A stretch of DNA of 64,000 nt from Litoreibacter roseus (GCF_009811795.1 NZ_BLJE01000007.1:1-64000); one strand, 5' to 3'; counted from the first letter of the stretch, positions 25,957 through 35,083 are shown. Made by a program: numbers and translations. The notes: generated from the sequence alone by a model not told the origin.

Positions 25957-26007
25957 AAAAGAAAAGCCCTCCACCAAGCGGTAAGAGAGCTGATCTATCT
26001 GTTTAGC
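25957..26007 (-). ncRNA. Predicted repABC counter-transcript RNA (incA-type)
   Basis: Antisense strand of the repB-repC spacer. A near-perfect promoter, TTGACA (26043-26038) and TATCTA (26019-26014) with 18-base spacing, would start an RNA near 26007. It ends in a terminator hairpin: AGCUCUC (25991-25985) pairs with GAGGGCU (25971-25965), inner ACC-GCUU-GGU loop, then UUUUCUUUU. RepABC plasmids typically encode a small antisense RNA here that limits RepC synthesis and sets copy number and incompatibility. Length about 50 nt. The exact ends are inferred. Confidence 0.8.
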
Positions 26008-26013
26008 ACCTAA

Positions 26014-26043
26014 TAGATAGCACTCACCGCGAATCACTGTCAA
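26014..26043 (-). promoter_or_regulatory. Promoter of the counter-transcript RNA
   Basis: On the minus strand, -35 TTGACA and -10 TATCTA are separated by 18 bases. This is the strongest sigma-70-like promoter seen in the region and drives transcription antisense to the repC leader. Confidence 0.7.
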
Positions 26044-26112
26044 CGCAGAACACCGCTTTGGTGAACGGATTTCTGTTGCCTTCTTTCGAGCAGAGGAGGT
26101 CAAAGAACCATC

Positions 26113-27438
26113 ATGACACATACAGGTTGGCGCAAGCCAACACCGGGCCTTGTGCAAGCTGAAAAGTATGCCCAAGCCGGTGAACGGTTAGCTGTACCCA
26201 AATCACAGGCCATCGTGGCCGCAAAGAAGGTCGCAGCTGCGATCGGGCTCAAATCACAGGACTTGCTGCTACTGGACACGTTCGGGGCCGTCACACAGCC
26301 ACAGGACTGGGAGCAGGGTAGACGGCCAATCGTCTGGGCCTCGAACAATTTCCTGATGGAACAGACCGGCTTCTCCCTTGCTACGCTGAAGCGTCACACC
26401 CGCCGGCTGTGCGAGGCTGGCATTATTGCGTTCAAAGATAGCCCGAATGGCAAACGGTACGGCGCGCGCGATGAGGACGGATACATCGTCCAGGCCTATG
26501 GCTTCGATCTGGCGCCGCTGGCAGCCCGTGCAGAAGAGTTTGAGGCCTTGCATGCAGCGCTCCAGGAAGAGCGCCAGTTCTGCAAATCGCTGCGCAATAC
26601 GATCACCATCACAAGGCGTGTGATCCGCGCAAAGATCGAGAAGGCTCTGGAGAGCCGCCTGAAGGGTCCTTGGCAGGAGCTGCAAGGCGAGTTCGCAGCG
26701 ATGCTGGAACGGCTTCCTGGGCGCGCTGTAAGCTCAGAGAAGCTTCTCGGCATCGTCGACTGGTTCAAGGCGCTGAAGGAGCGTGTGGAAGCTGCTTTCG
26801 AGGCAGCATTCGATTGGCCGAAGACGTCGGATGCGGAATCACCGGATCAACGAGCCTATCAGGAGCCTTCCATCGACACGAAAGTTGTCTCAATTCATGA
26901 AAATATGACCCCCAGCGGGCTCACAAATGAGCCCCACATACTAACTACAAACCAACCTGATCCTGTAAATAGTAATCGCTTTGAGACAAAGCACGCGGCG
27001 GGCGCAGCGCCAGAAACCCCGGCCGATGTGCCGGTTGAGAGGCCGGAAGATGTGGACTTGGGTGGCGAGTGGAGCACCCAGACCCGAAAACGTCGATCAG
27101 ACATCGATGTGCCAACGCTGATGGCTACCTGTCCGGAGTTTGGCGAGATGGCGCGGGGGTTGGAAGGTTACATCCGCGACTGGACGGGCGTGCATCGTGC
27201 GGCAGCGATGATCAGGCCGATGGTCGGTATCTCGGAACATGCCTGGAACGTGGCACAAAAGGCGCTCGGCGCGGAGGTCGCGGCAGCGGCGATTGCGCTC
27301 ATCTACGACAAGCATGCGGCCGGAGAGGTCGCATCGCCCGGCGGGTATCTGCGCGGCATGGTTCAGAAGGCCCAGGACGGTCAATTGCATCTTGATCGCA
27401 GCTTCTATGGCCGGCTGAGCGAGAGGGCAGGGGCATGA
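26113..27438 (+). CDS. repC: RepC replication initiator
   Basis: 441-aa replication initiator of the repABC family. The N-terminal DNA-binding domain (about residues 1-160) includes LLLDTFGAVTQPQDW and the ASNNFLMEQTGFSLATLKRH region typical of RepC. A variable linker follows, then a C-terminal domain (about 320-441) with the RPMVGIS...A segment. A strong GAGGAGG lies upstream of the ATG. The origin of these plasmids usually lies inside repC; here an AT-rich stretch occurs in the linker. It determines replication and the compatibility group. Confidence 0.95.
   Translation: MTHTGWRKPTPGLVQAEKYAQAGERLAVPKSQAIVAAKKVAAAIGLKSQDLLLLDTFGAVTQPQDWEQGRRPIVWASNNFLMEQTGFSLATLKRHTRRLCEAGIIAFKDSPNGKRYGARDEDGYIVQAYGFDLAPLAARAEEFEALHAALQEERQFCKSLRNTITITRRVIRAKIEKALESRLKGPWQELQGEFAAMLERLPGRAVSSEKLLGIVDWFKALKERVEAAFEAAFDWPKTSDAESPDQRAYQEPSIDTKVVSIHENMTPSGLTNEPHILTTNQPDPVNSNRFETKHAAGAAPETPADVPVERPEDVDLGGEWSTQTRKRRSDIDVPTLMATCPEFGEMARGLEGYIRDWTGVHRAAAMIRPMVGISEHAWNVAQKALGAEVAAAAIALIYDKHAAGEVASPGGYLRGMVQKAQDGQLHLDRSFYGRLSERAGA
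26880..26985. other. oriV: Candidate origin region inside repC
   Basis: The linker-coding part of repC is visibly AT-richer than the rest of the gene, including runs such as ATTCATGAAAATATGA and TACTAACTACAAA. In characterised repABC plasmids the origin lies within repC in an AT-rich stretch bound by RepC. Placement here is inference from composition. Confidence 0.5.
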
Positions 27439-27474
27439 TGTGGCTCGACGGAAAACGTTGGTACGGATCTACGG

Positions 27475-28680
27475 CTAAAGCCCGGCGGCTTTGGTCAGGT
27501 TCACCCGGAACCGATCTCGACGACGCTGATAGGCCCGGGTCTGTTCCGCAGAGGCATGACCCAAGTGCTTTTGGACGTACCGCTCGTCGACTTCAGCGTA
27601 GGAGGCGAGGCCGGAGCGGAGCGAATGGCCTGAGAACAGTGCCAAGCGTTCCTTGTCGGTTAGCTCAGATCGAATACCAGCGCTCAGCATGGTGCGTTTG
27701 ATGAGACGCGCGACATGTTTGTCGGATAGCCGGTCGCTTTGGACCCCGGAATTGTCCCGCAGTACTCGCCGGAAGATGGGACCATGGGCGATTTTGGCGA
27801 AGTGGAGCCATTGCTCAAGCGCGTGGACCGGGCAGCTTTGCTCTGAGGAGCCGCGGGCGATCTCTTTGTCCTTCCACCCGGTCTTGGTGCTGAGGATGAC
27901 AATCGCGCCTTCCTTTTCGATCTCAACCCAGCCGCGGCCGTCTTCGGTCTCATCCCGGTTGACGTCCAGCCCGACGATCTCTGAGCGGCGCATGCCACCG
28001 GCGTACCCGATAAGGAGGATCGCACGGTCGCGTAGATCGCGGAGGCCGAAGGTTAGCGTTGCCACCATCTCAAGTAGTTCCTCAGGGGTGACCGGTTCCT
28101 TCTGCACAGGTGGCTTTGCGTGTTGGCGCTTGATCCCAGCCCAAACCGAGGCGATGTGGCGATCCTTGAGATCGAGATAGAGCCCGCGCTGCCGATAGTT
28201 CGAAGAGATGCCAGATAGGCGGCGCTCGATTGTGCTGACGGAGAGGGCAGGGGACCCGTCTTGCGGTTTGGCGCAGTCGGTGATGTAGAGCCCGATTATG
28301 GCGGGGGAGGGGACCAGGGCATCAACCCCCTTGCGTCGACACCAGCTCGCAAAGTGTTTCCAGTCCGCCCTATAGGCTTTGTTGGTGTTCTCAGCCGTGG
28401 CGGCTTCAGCGTAACTGCGTGCCTTATCAACCAGCTTGTCGAGGTTCCCGGATCCGGCGACATGGGCAGGCAGTGCGATTGCTTGATCGGTAGCCTCATC
28501 GGCTTCTTCTCCGAGAAGATCGTCGAGATCGATATCGGGTAGATCATCAGTAGCGCTGGCACGGTCTCTCTCGTCGCCCTGAGCGTGGATCAAAGGGTTC
28601 CGGGACGCTGACGTCGAAATCTCGGTCTCAGGCAGATCAGAAACGGGTGTTTTGGGCGCTTTTTTGGGTGCTTTGCTCAT
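27475..28680 (-). CDS. Tyrosine recombinase/integrase 1
   Basis: 401-aa phage-integrase-family recombinase. Residues 1-85 are a Pro/Asp-rich leader; then a core-binding SAM-like domain and the catalytic domain with Arg in GGMRRSEIV, the His/Arg of GHSLRSG, HLGH and the nucleophile Tyr in AYQRRR. It converges on repC (stop-to-stop 36 bases). A 25-bp inverted repeat lies 24 bases upstream of its start (28704-28728). It marks the left boundary of the accessory island. It could serve plasmid multimer resolution or island integration. Confidence 0.9.
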   Translation of the reverse strand: MSKAPKKAPKTPVSDLPETEISTSASRNPLIHAQGDERDRASATDDLPDIDLDDLLGEEADEATDQAIALPAHVAGSGNLDKLVDKARSYAEAATAENTNKAYRADWKHFASWCRRKGVDALVPSPAIIGLYITDCAKPQDGSPALSVSTIERRLSGISSNYRQRGLYLDLKDRHIASVWAGIKRQHAKPPVQKEPVTPEELLEMVATLTFGLRDLRDRAILLIGYAGGMRRSEIVGLDVNRDETEDGRGWVEIEKEGAIVILSTKTGWKDKEIARGSSEQSCPVHALEQWLHFAKIAHGPIFRRVLRDNSGVQSDRLSDKHVARLIKRTMLSAGIRSELTDKERLALFSGHSLRSGLASYAEVDERYVQKHLGHASAEQTRAYQRRRDRFRVNLTKAAGL

Positions 28681-28703
28681 GTTTCCGAGGCTATCACTTT
28701 TGC

Positions 28704-28728
28704 GTCCGATAAGGCAAACTTATTGGAC
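28704..28728. repeat. Inverted repeat upstream of recombinase 1 (dif-like)
   Basis: GTCCGATAAG, 5-base centre, CTTATTGGAC: 10-bp arms with one mismatch. Read differently it is CGATAA-N7-TTATTG, similar to palindromes at 48004, 56629 and 60360. Could be a recombinase core site or operator. Confidence 0.5.
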
Positions 28729-28806
28729 ATAGCTGAGAACCGCAGGGTAGGGCGGTTTGCACATCATATTGTGGACGAAAGCGCCGCGAGAGACTAGTGT
28801 TGTGGC

Positions 28807-29760
28807 ATGACAGATCAGCCCGCCACGATCTCTGATGACCTAGGCAACCTACCCAAACTCCCGGGCTGGGTCACCTCTGGGCGTGCAGAAACCCTTGAAA
28901 CTGTGGCCTTTCGGTCTGGATCAGCACTCACGGTGCTCGACCAGCTTATCAGCGATCCAAGGCATGGCGTGCCGCTAAAACTCCTGGCCAATAGGCTGGC
29001 GCTGAGTGCCGCGACGGCGACCTCGAAACTGGAAGGACGGCTGGCGCGAGAAGCCGATATCCGTGACGCCTACCACCTGACGCCGCCGGGCGAGGTACGT
29101 GGACCGGATGGCGATCTGCTTGCCTACTGGCGCGAGGCTGTACGCATGCGGCAAATTGGTGCGGGTGATATCGCCGACGTGGTGAGTGCCGACTTCGCGG
29201 GCGAGGTAGGTGTCTGGTTAGATGCGGGACAGGAGCGCACCCGAACTCATGGGCCGTTGGCCGGCTGCGTCTCCGTCCTGCGCGCCGTGCTTGAGGTCGA
29301 CGACCGGGCGGAGCGGATCGCCTGCCTGCTCTCGGATATCGTCTTGGCCCGGGCTTTGAACTGGAAGACGGTGCTGCCGATTACGGCGCAGCGGCTGACG
29401 AAGGCGGCGCTGCGGAACCTAACCGCTGACGATCAGGGGGCTGAGCTGGCGGTCCAGGTACGGATCCTCGAGGCGATCGAAGAGACGATCCGCTTGGCGC
29501 GAGACCTTGCGCGTCGCGCCGAGGCGCTTTGCAGCATCGCCCCAAAGCTCCGTGCAAAGGGGTCCGACAACGCGGTCGATCTGTTCCTGGGCGAAGATGC
29601 GGTCGCGCCAGCGTCAATGTTGTCGCCGTACATTCGGGGAACCACTATCCCCATGACCGACCGGGCCGCGCGGCGATTTTGCGACCGGCTGGTGGAGCTG
29701 GGCGTGGCGCGGGAACTGACCGGGCGGCCGACCTTCCGGCTTTACGGGATCGTGTCATGA
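28807..29760 (+). CDS. DUF1403 family protein
   Basis: 317-aa cytoplasmic protein, Ala/Leu-rich and mainly helical. The overall composition and the PLKLLANRLALSAATATSKLEGR region match DUF1403 proteins that are carried next to repABC replicons in Rhodobacterales and Rhizobiales. The function is not established. Its stop overlaps the start of the ScpB-like gene, so the two work as a coupled pair, perhaps in plasmid maintenance. Confidence 0.8.
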   Translation: MTDQPATISDDLGNLPKLPGWVTSGRAETLETVAFRSGSALTVLDQLISDPRHGVPLKLLANRLALSAATATSKLEGRLAREADIRDAYHLTPPGEVRGPDGDLLAYWREAVRMRQIGAGDIADVVSADFAGEVGVWLDAGQERTRTHGPLAGCVSVLRAVLEVDDRAERIACLLSDIVLARALNWKTVLPITAQRLTKAALRNLTADDQGAELAVQVRILEAIEETIRLARDLARRAEALCSIAPKLRAKGSDNAVDLFLGEDAVAPASMLSPYIRGTTIPMTDRAARRFCDRLVELGVARELTGRPTFRLYGIVS

Positions 29761-30359
29761 ATGTCGGGACCACGAAACGGAAACCGGCGGACAAGGGTAG
29801 TGCCGTTTTTGACCGGGAGCTCGACGATCTGCCTCAAGAGCTGCGCTGGCGCGAATGGATGGGGCGGATCGAGGCCGTACTCTTCGCCAGCGCGTCACCG
29901 GTCGGCCGCGACGACCTGGCCCGCGTCGTGGGGCAGGGGGTCTCGATCGAGATGCTGATCGACGACATCCAGGCCGAGCTGGTTGGTCGACCCTACGAGC
30001 TGGCCCAGGTCGGACACAGCGTGTCAGGCGGTGGCGGCTGGATGTTCCGAACCAAGACCCAGTTCGCAGACGCCATCAAGGCCGCGGCTGATCTTGGTGA
30101 CCAGTCGCTCGCCTTCACCGAGATGGAGATGGGGGTGCTCTGCGCCATCGCTTATCATCAGCCCATCGACCGGGCCGGTCTCAAGGACATCTTCGGCAAG
30201 GAGGTGAGCCGCGATCTGCTTGCCCGGCTGCGCTACAAAGACTTGATCGCGAGCGGTCCAAGGTCGCCGCGACCGGGCGCGCCGCATACCTTCGTGACAA
30301 CGGAGATGTTTCTGATGACGTTTGATCTGCAGAGTTTGCGGGACCTGCCGGACTCTTGA
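29757..30359 (+). CDS. ScpB-like segregation/condensation protein
   Basis: 200-aa protein with two winged-helix units as in ScpB: RIEAVLFASASPVGRDDLARVVG (split over residues about 35-57) and AIAYHQPIDRAGLKDIFGKEVS near 130-152. Chromosomal ScpB is a kleisin-associated subunit of SMC condensin. Plasmid copies coupled to DUF1403 are recurrent near repABC units and may assist partition or compete with the host complex; that role is inference. The ATG overlaps the DUF1403 stop (ATGA). Confidence 0.88.
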   Translation: MNVGTTKRKPADKGSAVFDRELDDLPQELRWREWMGRIEAVLFASASPVGRDDLARVVGQGVSIEMLIDDIQAELVGRPYELAQVGHSVSGGGGWMFRTKTQFADAIKAAADLGDQSLAFTEMEMGVLCAIAYHQPIDRAGLKDIFGKEVSRDLLARLRYKDLIASGPRSPRPGAPHTFVTTEMFLMTFDLQSLRDLPDS

Positions 30360-30513
30360 TGTCCGAAATATGTGGTACTCTTCTGACGCGCATAGCCGTC
30401 GGCTTTCAATTGGTCGGGCTTTGACTTTCAATCAGTCGGCGACTTATGAAGAATTGAGGTCCACGGGTATCAGATTGCAACGTGGCGTTGTCGCTGTGAG
30501 GCATAGAATTGAC

Positions 30514-30569
30514 TTCTATAACTCAAAAGTGGTCTATATGTGAGTTATAGAAAGGAGTTCTATAACTCA
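30514..30569. promoter_or_regulatory. Three-copy operator overlapping fic promoter, ribosome site and start codon
   Basis: TTCTATAACTCA occurs at 30514-30525 and 30558-30569, and its exact reverse complement TGAGTTATAGAA at 30541-30552. Copies 2 and 3 form a perfect 12-bp-arm palindrome whose 5-base loop is AGGAG, the ribosome site, and copy 3 ends on the A of the fic ATG. Copy 1 lies between a TTGACT -35 (30509) and a TCTATA -10 (30533). Autorepression by the Fic protein's own winged helix is the simplest reading. Confidence 0.8.
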
Positions 30570-31684
30570 TGGCATGGAACTGGCAGATGCCCGGTTGGCC
30601 GGATTTCCGGTATGACGATGCAGAGCTTGCGCCACTCGAGCAGCGTTTCTTGCTGTCGTCAGGCGAAGTCCTGGGTGCCGTTCAGCATGTCAGTTCGGCA
30701 GAGCGTGATCAACTCCGCATCGACCTGCTGAGCGATGAGGCCATGAAAACCAGTGCCATTGAAGGCGAGATGCTGGACCGGCGCAGTGTGCAGTCGTCAC
30801 TCCGCAGACACCTCGGATTGGAACCAGACAACTATCCGAACAAACCCCGCGAGCATGGTGTTGCTGAGATGATGGTTGACGTTTACTCGACCTATGCGGA
30901 GCCCCTCACGCACGACACCCTGTTTCGGTGGCACGAGATGCTTTTGTCTTTTGACAAAAGGTTGGAGGCCATCGGGTCCTATCGGCAGCACGAAGATGCC
31001 ATGCAGATCGTCTCGGGTCGTCTTGACCGCCCGGTCGTGCATTTTGAGGCCCCTGCATCTGCGCAGGTTCCGGATGAGATGGAACGGTATATCGACTGGT
31101 TCAACCGGACAGGGCCCGATGCGGAAAAGCCTTTGCTGGCACTGACGCGCGCGGGCCTGAGTCATCTCTACTTCGAAAGTATCCACCCGTTTGAGGACGG
31201 CAATGGTCGCCTGGGTCGGGCCCTCGCCGAAAAATCGCTAGCTCAGAACATTGGGCAGCCGAGCCTGATCGCGCTCGCCTTCACCATCGAGCGAAAACGC
31301 AAGGACTACTACGATCAGCTTGAGCGGCATCAGCAGACGCTAGATGTCACGCCTTGGCTGATATGGTTTGCAGAGAGCGTTCTGGAAGCGCAACAGGTCA
31401 CCCTCGACCGCGTGGGCTTCTTCATTGCCAAGGCCCATTTCTACGACCGACATCGCGACGCGTTGAATGAAAGGCAGGCCAAGGTTATCGAGCGTATGTT
31501 CCGGGAGGGGCCAGATGGGTTCAAAGGTGGCCTAAGTGCGGAGAACTATATTTCGATCTCCGGGACATCGCGTGCAACTGCGACCAGGGATCTACAGGAA
31601 CTTGTTGAGATCGGAGCCCTCACGCGCACGGGCGAACGCCGGTATACCCGCTACTGGCTCAAGCTTGAGGGGTCGAGAGAATAG
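30569..31684 (+). CDS. Fic family protein with C-terminal winged helix
   Basis: 371-aa Fic-domain protein that would transfer AMP (or another nucleotide part) to a target hydroxyl. The active motif HPFEDGNGRLGR is intact near residue 205, and an N-terminal inhibitory helix carries TSAIEGE near residue 62, i.e. a class II self-inhibited Fic protein. A C-terminal winged helix (about 300-365) has SGTSRATATRDLQELVE. The tightly spaced operator repeats over its own start suggest autoregulation. It may be a toxin-like or stress-response protein. Its targets are unknown. Confidence 0.92.
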   Translation: MAWNWQMPGWPDFRYDDAELAPLEQRFLLSSGEVLGAVQHVSSAERDQLRIDLLSDEAMKTSAIEGEMLDRRSVQSSLRRHLGLEPDNYPNKPREHGVAEMMVDVYSTYAEPLTHDTLFRWHEMLLSFDKRLEAIGSYRQHEDAMQIVSGRLDRPVVHFEAPASAQVPDEMERYIDWFNRTGPDAEKPLLALTRAGLSHLYFESIHPFEDGNGRLGRALAEKSLAQNIGQPSLIALAFTIERKRKDYYDQLERHQQTLDVTPWLIWFAESVLEAQQVTLDRVGFFIAKAHFYDRHRDALNERQAKVIERMFREGPDGFKGGLSAENYISISGTSRATATRDLQELVEIGALTRTGERRYTRYWLKLEGSRE

Positions 31685-31859
31685 TGCAGCGTCGGCGGAG
31701 AGGGCGGGAAGCCGTAGCTCGCTGCATCTGCACTTGAGACACGAAGCGGATATGCGGATCAGGAGCGCAGGGCTTGGTGCGACGTGTTTTCCTCATTCGT
31801 TCCTACATTCAGAATTGGCAGCATGCTTTCAGGATGGTCAAAAGAGACTGATAGAGGCT

Positions 31860-33956
31860 ATGCTTTCGATTTCATCACTTCGCGGCACTTTGGAGGGTCA
31901 TGCTTTGACACAATTGGTTGGTGACGTCGCTAACAGGGTACGCAGGCTCCCTAAGCCTTCGAACATCGCGGATGGTCTCCAGCCTGTTTTTGAGGCCGTC
32001 AGTAATGGAATGCATGCGATTTTCGACCAATTTGGTGAGAATGCCCAAGAAGTCGGGCAGGTTTTTGTCGACTTCTCCGACACTAGGAATGCAGGTTCAT
32101 ACACGATAGTTGTTTCAGATAACGGGGTTGGCCTCGAAGATGAAAGGTTCGCGGCTTTCTGCACGACAGATACAGATTACAAAATTGAACGGGGTGGAAA
32201 GGGTGTCGGTCGGCTTCTTTGGTTGGATGCTTTTTCGAAAACTAGGGTTGTTAGCATCTATCGGAAAAATGGGCAGCTAATGAGGCGGTCCTTTGACTTT
32301 GGGCTTTCCGGACCAGAGCCAATTTACAATGAAACGGTTGAAGAGGTAGTGGGTGTGGCTCCGACAGGGACAATCGTTACCATGACGGGTCTCCGTTCAA
32401 ACTCATACTCATCTGCAATGCCGCTTCAGTTTGCGGCAACAATCAAGCATTTCGGATCACACTTCTTAGCAGATTTTTTGCTAGGAAAAGCACCAGAAAT
32501 GACTGTGACCTTTGAAGGAAAGTCAGCAACTTTTCCTGAATCGGTAAACGATATGCTGCTTGAAACAAAGCCGGCCTTGGAGTTCACTTCTGAGAAGTTC
32601 GGCAGATTGAAACTTGACTCATATGTAATGAAACCGCAGGCGAGCGCCGACCTCGATGGAAGCCATCAGCTGCATCTTGTTTCGTCAGGCCGAACAGTAC
32701 AGACCAGAAAAGTTGATGGCCTTTTGGGCGTAAAAAGAGTTGGACCAGATGGTGTGGGGGTGTTTCACGCCTGCGTTTCGGGATCATTCCTTGATGAGAG
32801 GGTCAATCAGGAGCGCACTCAATTCAATTTCGCGGAAAAGACAGCTGAGGAGCTTACAAAAGAGTGCGTTGAGAATGCTAAGAAAAAAATCATTCCTGAT
32901 GAAGTGGATTCGTATGAGACGTACAGGCTGGAGCAATTGGAGGATTTCGTTGATCTCTATCCCAGCTTCGGTTTCGAGTCGTCCAAAGCCCTTTTGGGCA
33001 AAACACCTGTGAACGCGGATAACCATGAGGCGTTTGCAAAATCATTAATCCCACATAAAATTAGAGCTGACCGCGACCGGCGCGAACTGGTTCAATCGGT
33101 GTTAGAGCGATTGACCAAGGATGAAGAAATTCAACCTGATTTGGCGCGTGAAATCCAACTTGCAGCTGCAGAAGCTACCAAGGACGAAAATCGGCAGCTT
33201 ATGGAGTATATACTTCGGCGAAAATTCATTATTGAAATTATGCAAGCACTGCTTGGCAAGGTTCGTATATTGAAAGGGAGGCTCGATACCCATCTCGAAG
33301 ATACGTTCCACCAGCTAATTTGTCCGATGCGTGTTGTAAGCGGCAATCCGGCAGGTGTGGAGCCTGTTACGCATGACCTCTGGCTTTTGGATGAACGGCT
33401 TGCACCGGCTACATACTTTGCCAGTGACGCAATGGCTAAAGACTTCTTAGACGATGATGGCTCTGAACGAATAGATTTGATGGTTTGGGACAAAGTCCAC
33501 GGTCTAGGTTTAGGCACCGAAGACAAGCTGGAACGAGTGATATTGGTCGAGTTTAAGAAGCCTGAACGAACGTCTTACAAAGGCGACTATGCCATTAATC
33601 GTCAGATGAATCGCTATATGGACAAGTTGAAAGATGGGAAAATTCGCTCTTACAACGGAGACTTGATCGAACTTTCTAAAGACGTCGTTTTTCATTGCTA
33701 CATCGTTGCCGACTTAGTCGGTGACATCAAAACTGATACTCAGAGCTGGCATGACTCGCCTAGCGGGAGGGGTAAGTTCACTTACTTGGGCGGGGAATTC
33801 CGTGGAACGATGGAGGTGGTTGAATGGAAAGAACTTGTGCGGGACGCCAAGGTACGCAATCAAAATTTCCTAGAGGCCGCCAGTCTTTCGTTTGCGAGTA
33901 AGGGGGATCGACTCTTTTCTGACAGATCATCCGCCTCTAGCCAGGCAGCCGAATAG
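31860..33956 (+). CDS. GHKL ATPase fused to PD-(D/E)XK nuclease
   Basis: 698-aa protein. Residues about 30-240 form a GHKL (Hsp90/MutL/MORC-like) ATPase: N-box EAVSNGMHAI (45-54), G1 DNGVG (87-91) and G2 GGKGVGR (112-118). A middle transducer-like region follows. The C-terminal part carries a restriction-endonuclease-like core with Asp539 (ERIDLMV), Glu564-x-Lys566 (LVEFKK) and Gln582. An ATP-driven clamp or sensor coupled to a nuclease fits a defence role against phage or plasmids. ATG 31860 follows AGAGG by 4 bases; the longer frame upstream is a shadow of fic. AT-richer than the secretion genes. Confidence 0.85.
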   Translation: MLSISSLRGTLEGHALTQLVGDVANRVRRLPKPSNIADGLQPVFEAVSNGMHAIFDQFGENAQEVGQVFVDFSDTRNAGSYTIVVSDNGVGLEDERFAAFCTTDTDYKIERGGKGVGRLLWLDAFSKTRVVSIYRKNGQLMRRSFDFGLSGPEPIYNETVEEVVGVAPTGTIVTMTGLRSNSYSSAMPLQFAATIKHFGSHFLADFLLGKAPEMTVTFEGKSATFPESVNDMLLETKPALEFTSEKFGRLKLDSYVMKPQASADLDGSHQLHLVSSGRTVQTRKVDGLLGVKRVGPDGVGVFHACVSGSFLDERVNQERTQFNFAEKTAEELTKECVENAKKKIIPDEVDSYETYRLEQLEDFVDLYPSFGFESSKALLGKTPVNADNHEAFAKSLIPHKIRADRDRRELVQSVLERLTKDEEIQPDLAREIQLAAAEATKDENRQLMEYILRRKFIIEIMQALLGKVRILKGRLDTHLEDTFHQLICPMRVVSGNPAGVEPVTHDLWLLDERLAPATYFASDAMAKDFLDDDGSERIDLMVWDKVHGLGLGTEDKLERVILVEFKKPERTSYKGDYAINRQMNRYMDKLKDGKIRSYNGDLIELSKDVVFHCYIVADLVGDIKTDTQSWHDSPSGRGKFTYLGGEFRGTMEVVEWKELVRDAKVRNQNFLEAASLSFASKGDRLFSDRSSASSQAAE

Positions 33957-34175
33957 TTCTGTACCCAGTGTATGGCCACAGCCGTTTGGGCGTCGCAGCT
34001 AATCCCAAGCATTCCTCATGAAACAAGACTTGGCATATTGCGTAGACGTTACTACGAGGGGCGGCTGTCTCATCGCCAAGATGCTTGCTACCATTGGCGC
34101 ATTGGAGGAAGCTGACGAGAGATCCACCACGTTTTTTCACCGTTCACAATTCAGAGACTAGAATTGGAGAAGTTC

Positions 34176-34931
34176 ATGTTTGCTCCCGAGAACGCAGATA
34201 ATGCTGTTGCCTTCGCTCAAGAGTTTCTTGACAAGTATACTGCGGTTGGTTTCGGGGCTCTTTCAAAAAGGCAAGTCGACCTGCTGCTGATCCAGTTACT
34301 ACAAAAGCATCTTCCTGGCTTCCAAGACAAAACAGACTTTGATGCGGCACTTGTCTTGCGAACAACGAAGCGAAAAATTCGAGGATTGCGGGATGAAGTT
34401 TCTTTCCGGGAAGCTAATGATGAAGGCTTCTTAAATACCCATCTCCGCAACGAGCTCAGACGCGCGGAAGTGCTTCCTAGCGACCACGGTATGGTCAAGA
34501 TCCAACTCGATGATGCCGTATTGCGGGGATATGCGGAAAAGATTGTTCGCACAGAGTTTGGCATAGTAGATAGCTCGTTTAACTCCGCCATTCTCCAACT
34601 TTCCGGCGAAAAGTACCTTCTGCTTTGCTTGACTGTGCTTACCCCGGAAGAACGCGTACAAGCGCAACAAGCGCTCCACGAGTTTGGTCAAGATCAACAA
34701 GGATCGGGGGCTCCACAGCGCAATTTATTCAACCAATTCAAGGATGCTTTTGTGTTGGGAGCAGGACAACAAGTGGGCAAACTTTGTGTTTCTGGGGCAA
34801 TGGCATTGGTGACAGGTGGGGCAAGTCTCATTCTGGAAGGCGTTGAACCTGTTACAGAGGCTGGCAGAGGAATTCGAGCCGCCCTTCAGCAGGCTTGGAA
34901 CCACTTCTCACAGGATGCAGAAGACGGATAG
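34176..34931 (+). CDS. Unknown protein with C-terminal hydrophobic segment
   Basis: 251-aa protein that I do not recognise. It is mostly helical and charged (residues 1-150), with a small hydrophobic beta-like stretch near 140-155, a Gln/Gly linker, then a hydrophobic Gly/Ala-rich segment (about 205-225) that could insert in a membrane, and an amphipathic tail. ATG 34176 has GGAGA 6 bases upstream. It stands alone between the GHKL-nuclease and PhoD-like genes. The membrane-tail layout resembles effectors of abortive-infection systems, but that is only a suggestion. Confidence 0.55.
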   Translation: MFAPENADNAVAFAQEFLDKYTAVGFGALSKRQVDLLLIQLLQKHLPGFQDKTDFDAALVLRTTKRKIRGLRDEVSFREANDEGFLNTHLRNELRRAEVLPSDHGMVKIQLDDAVLRGYAEKIVRTEFGIVDSSFNSAILQLSGEKYLLLCLTVLTPEERVQAQQALHEFGQDQQGSGAPQRNLFNQFKDAFVLGAGQQVGKLCVSGAMALVTGGASLILEGVEPVTEAGRGIRAALQQAWNHFSQDAEDG

Positions 34932-35083
34932 TAGATCCGCACCATGTGACTCATTTCAAGAGATGTCGCGATGAACTAGATTACAGCCTGTACTCTGACG
35001 CTCCCTTGCGTCGCCAACCAATATCTGCCTTTTCCTCCAGAATGAATGACGTGTCGAACGCTGCCTCGGTCATCATTAGGCAG

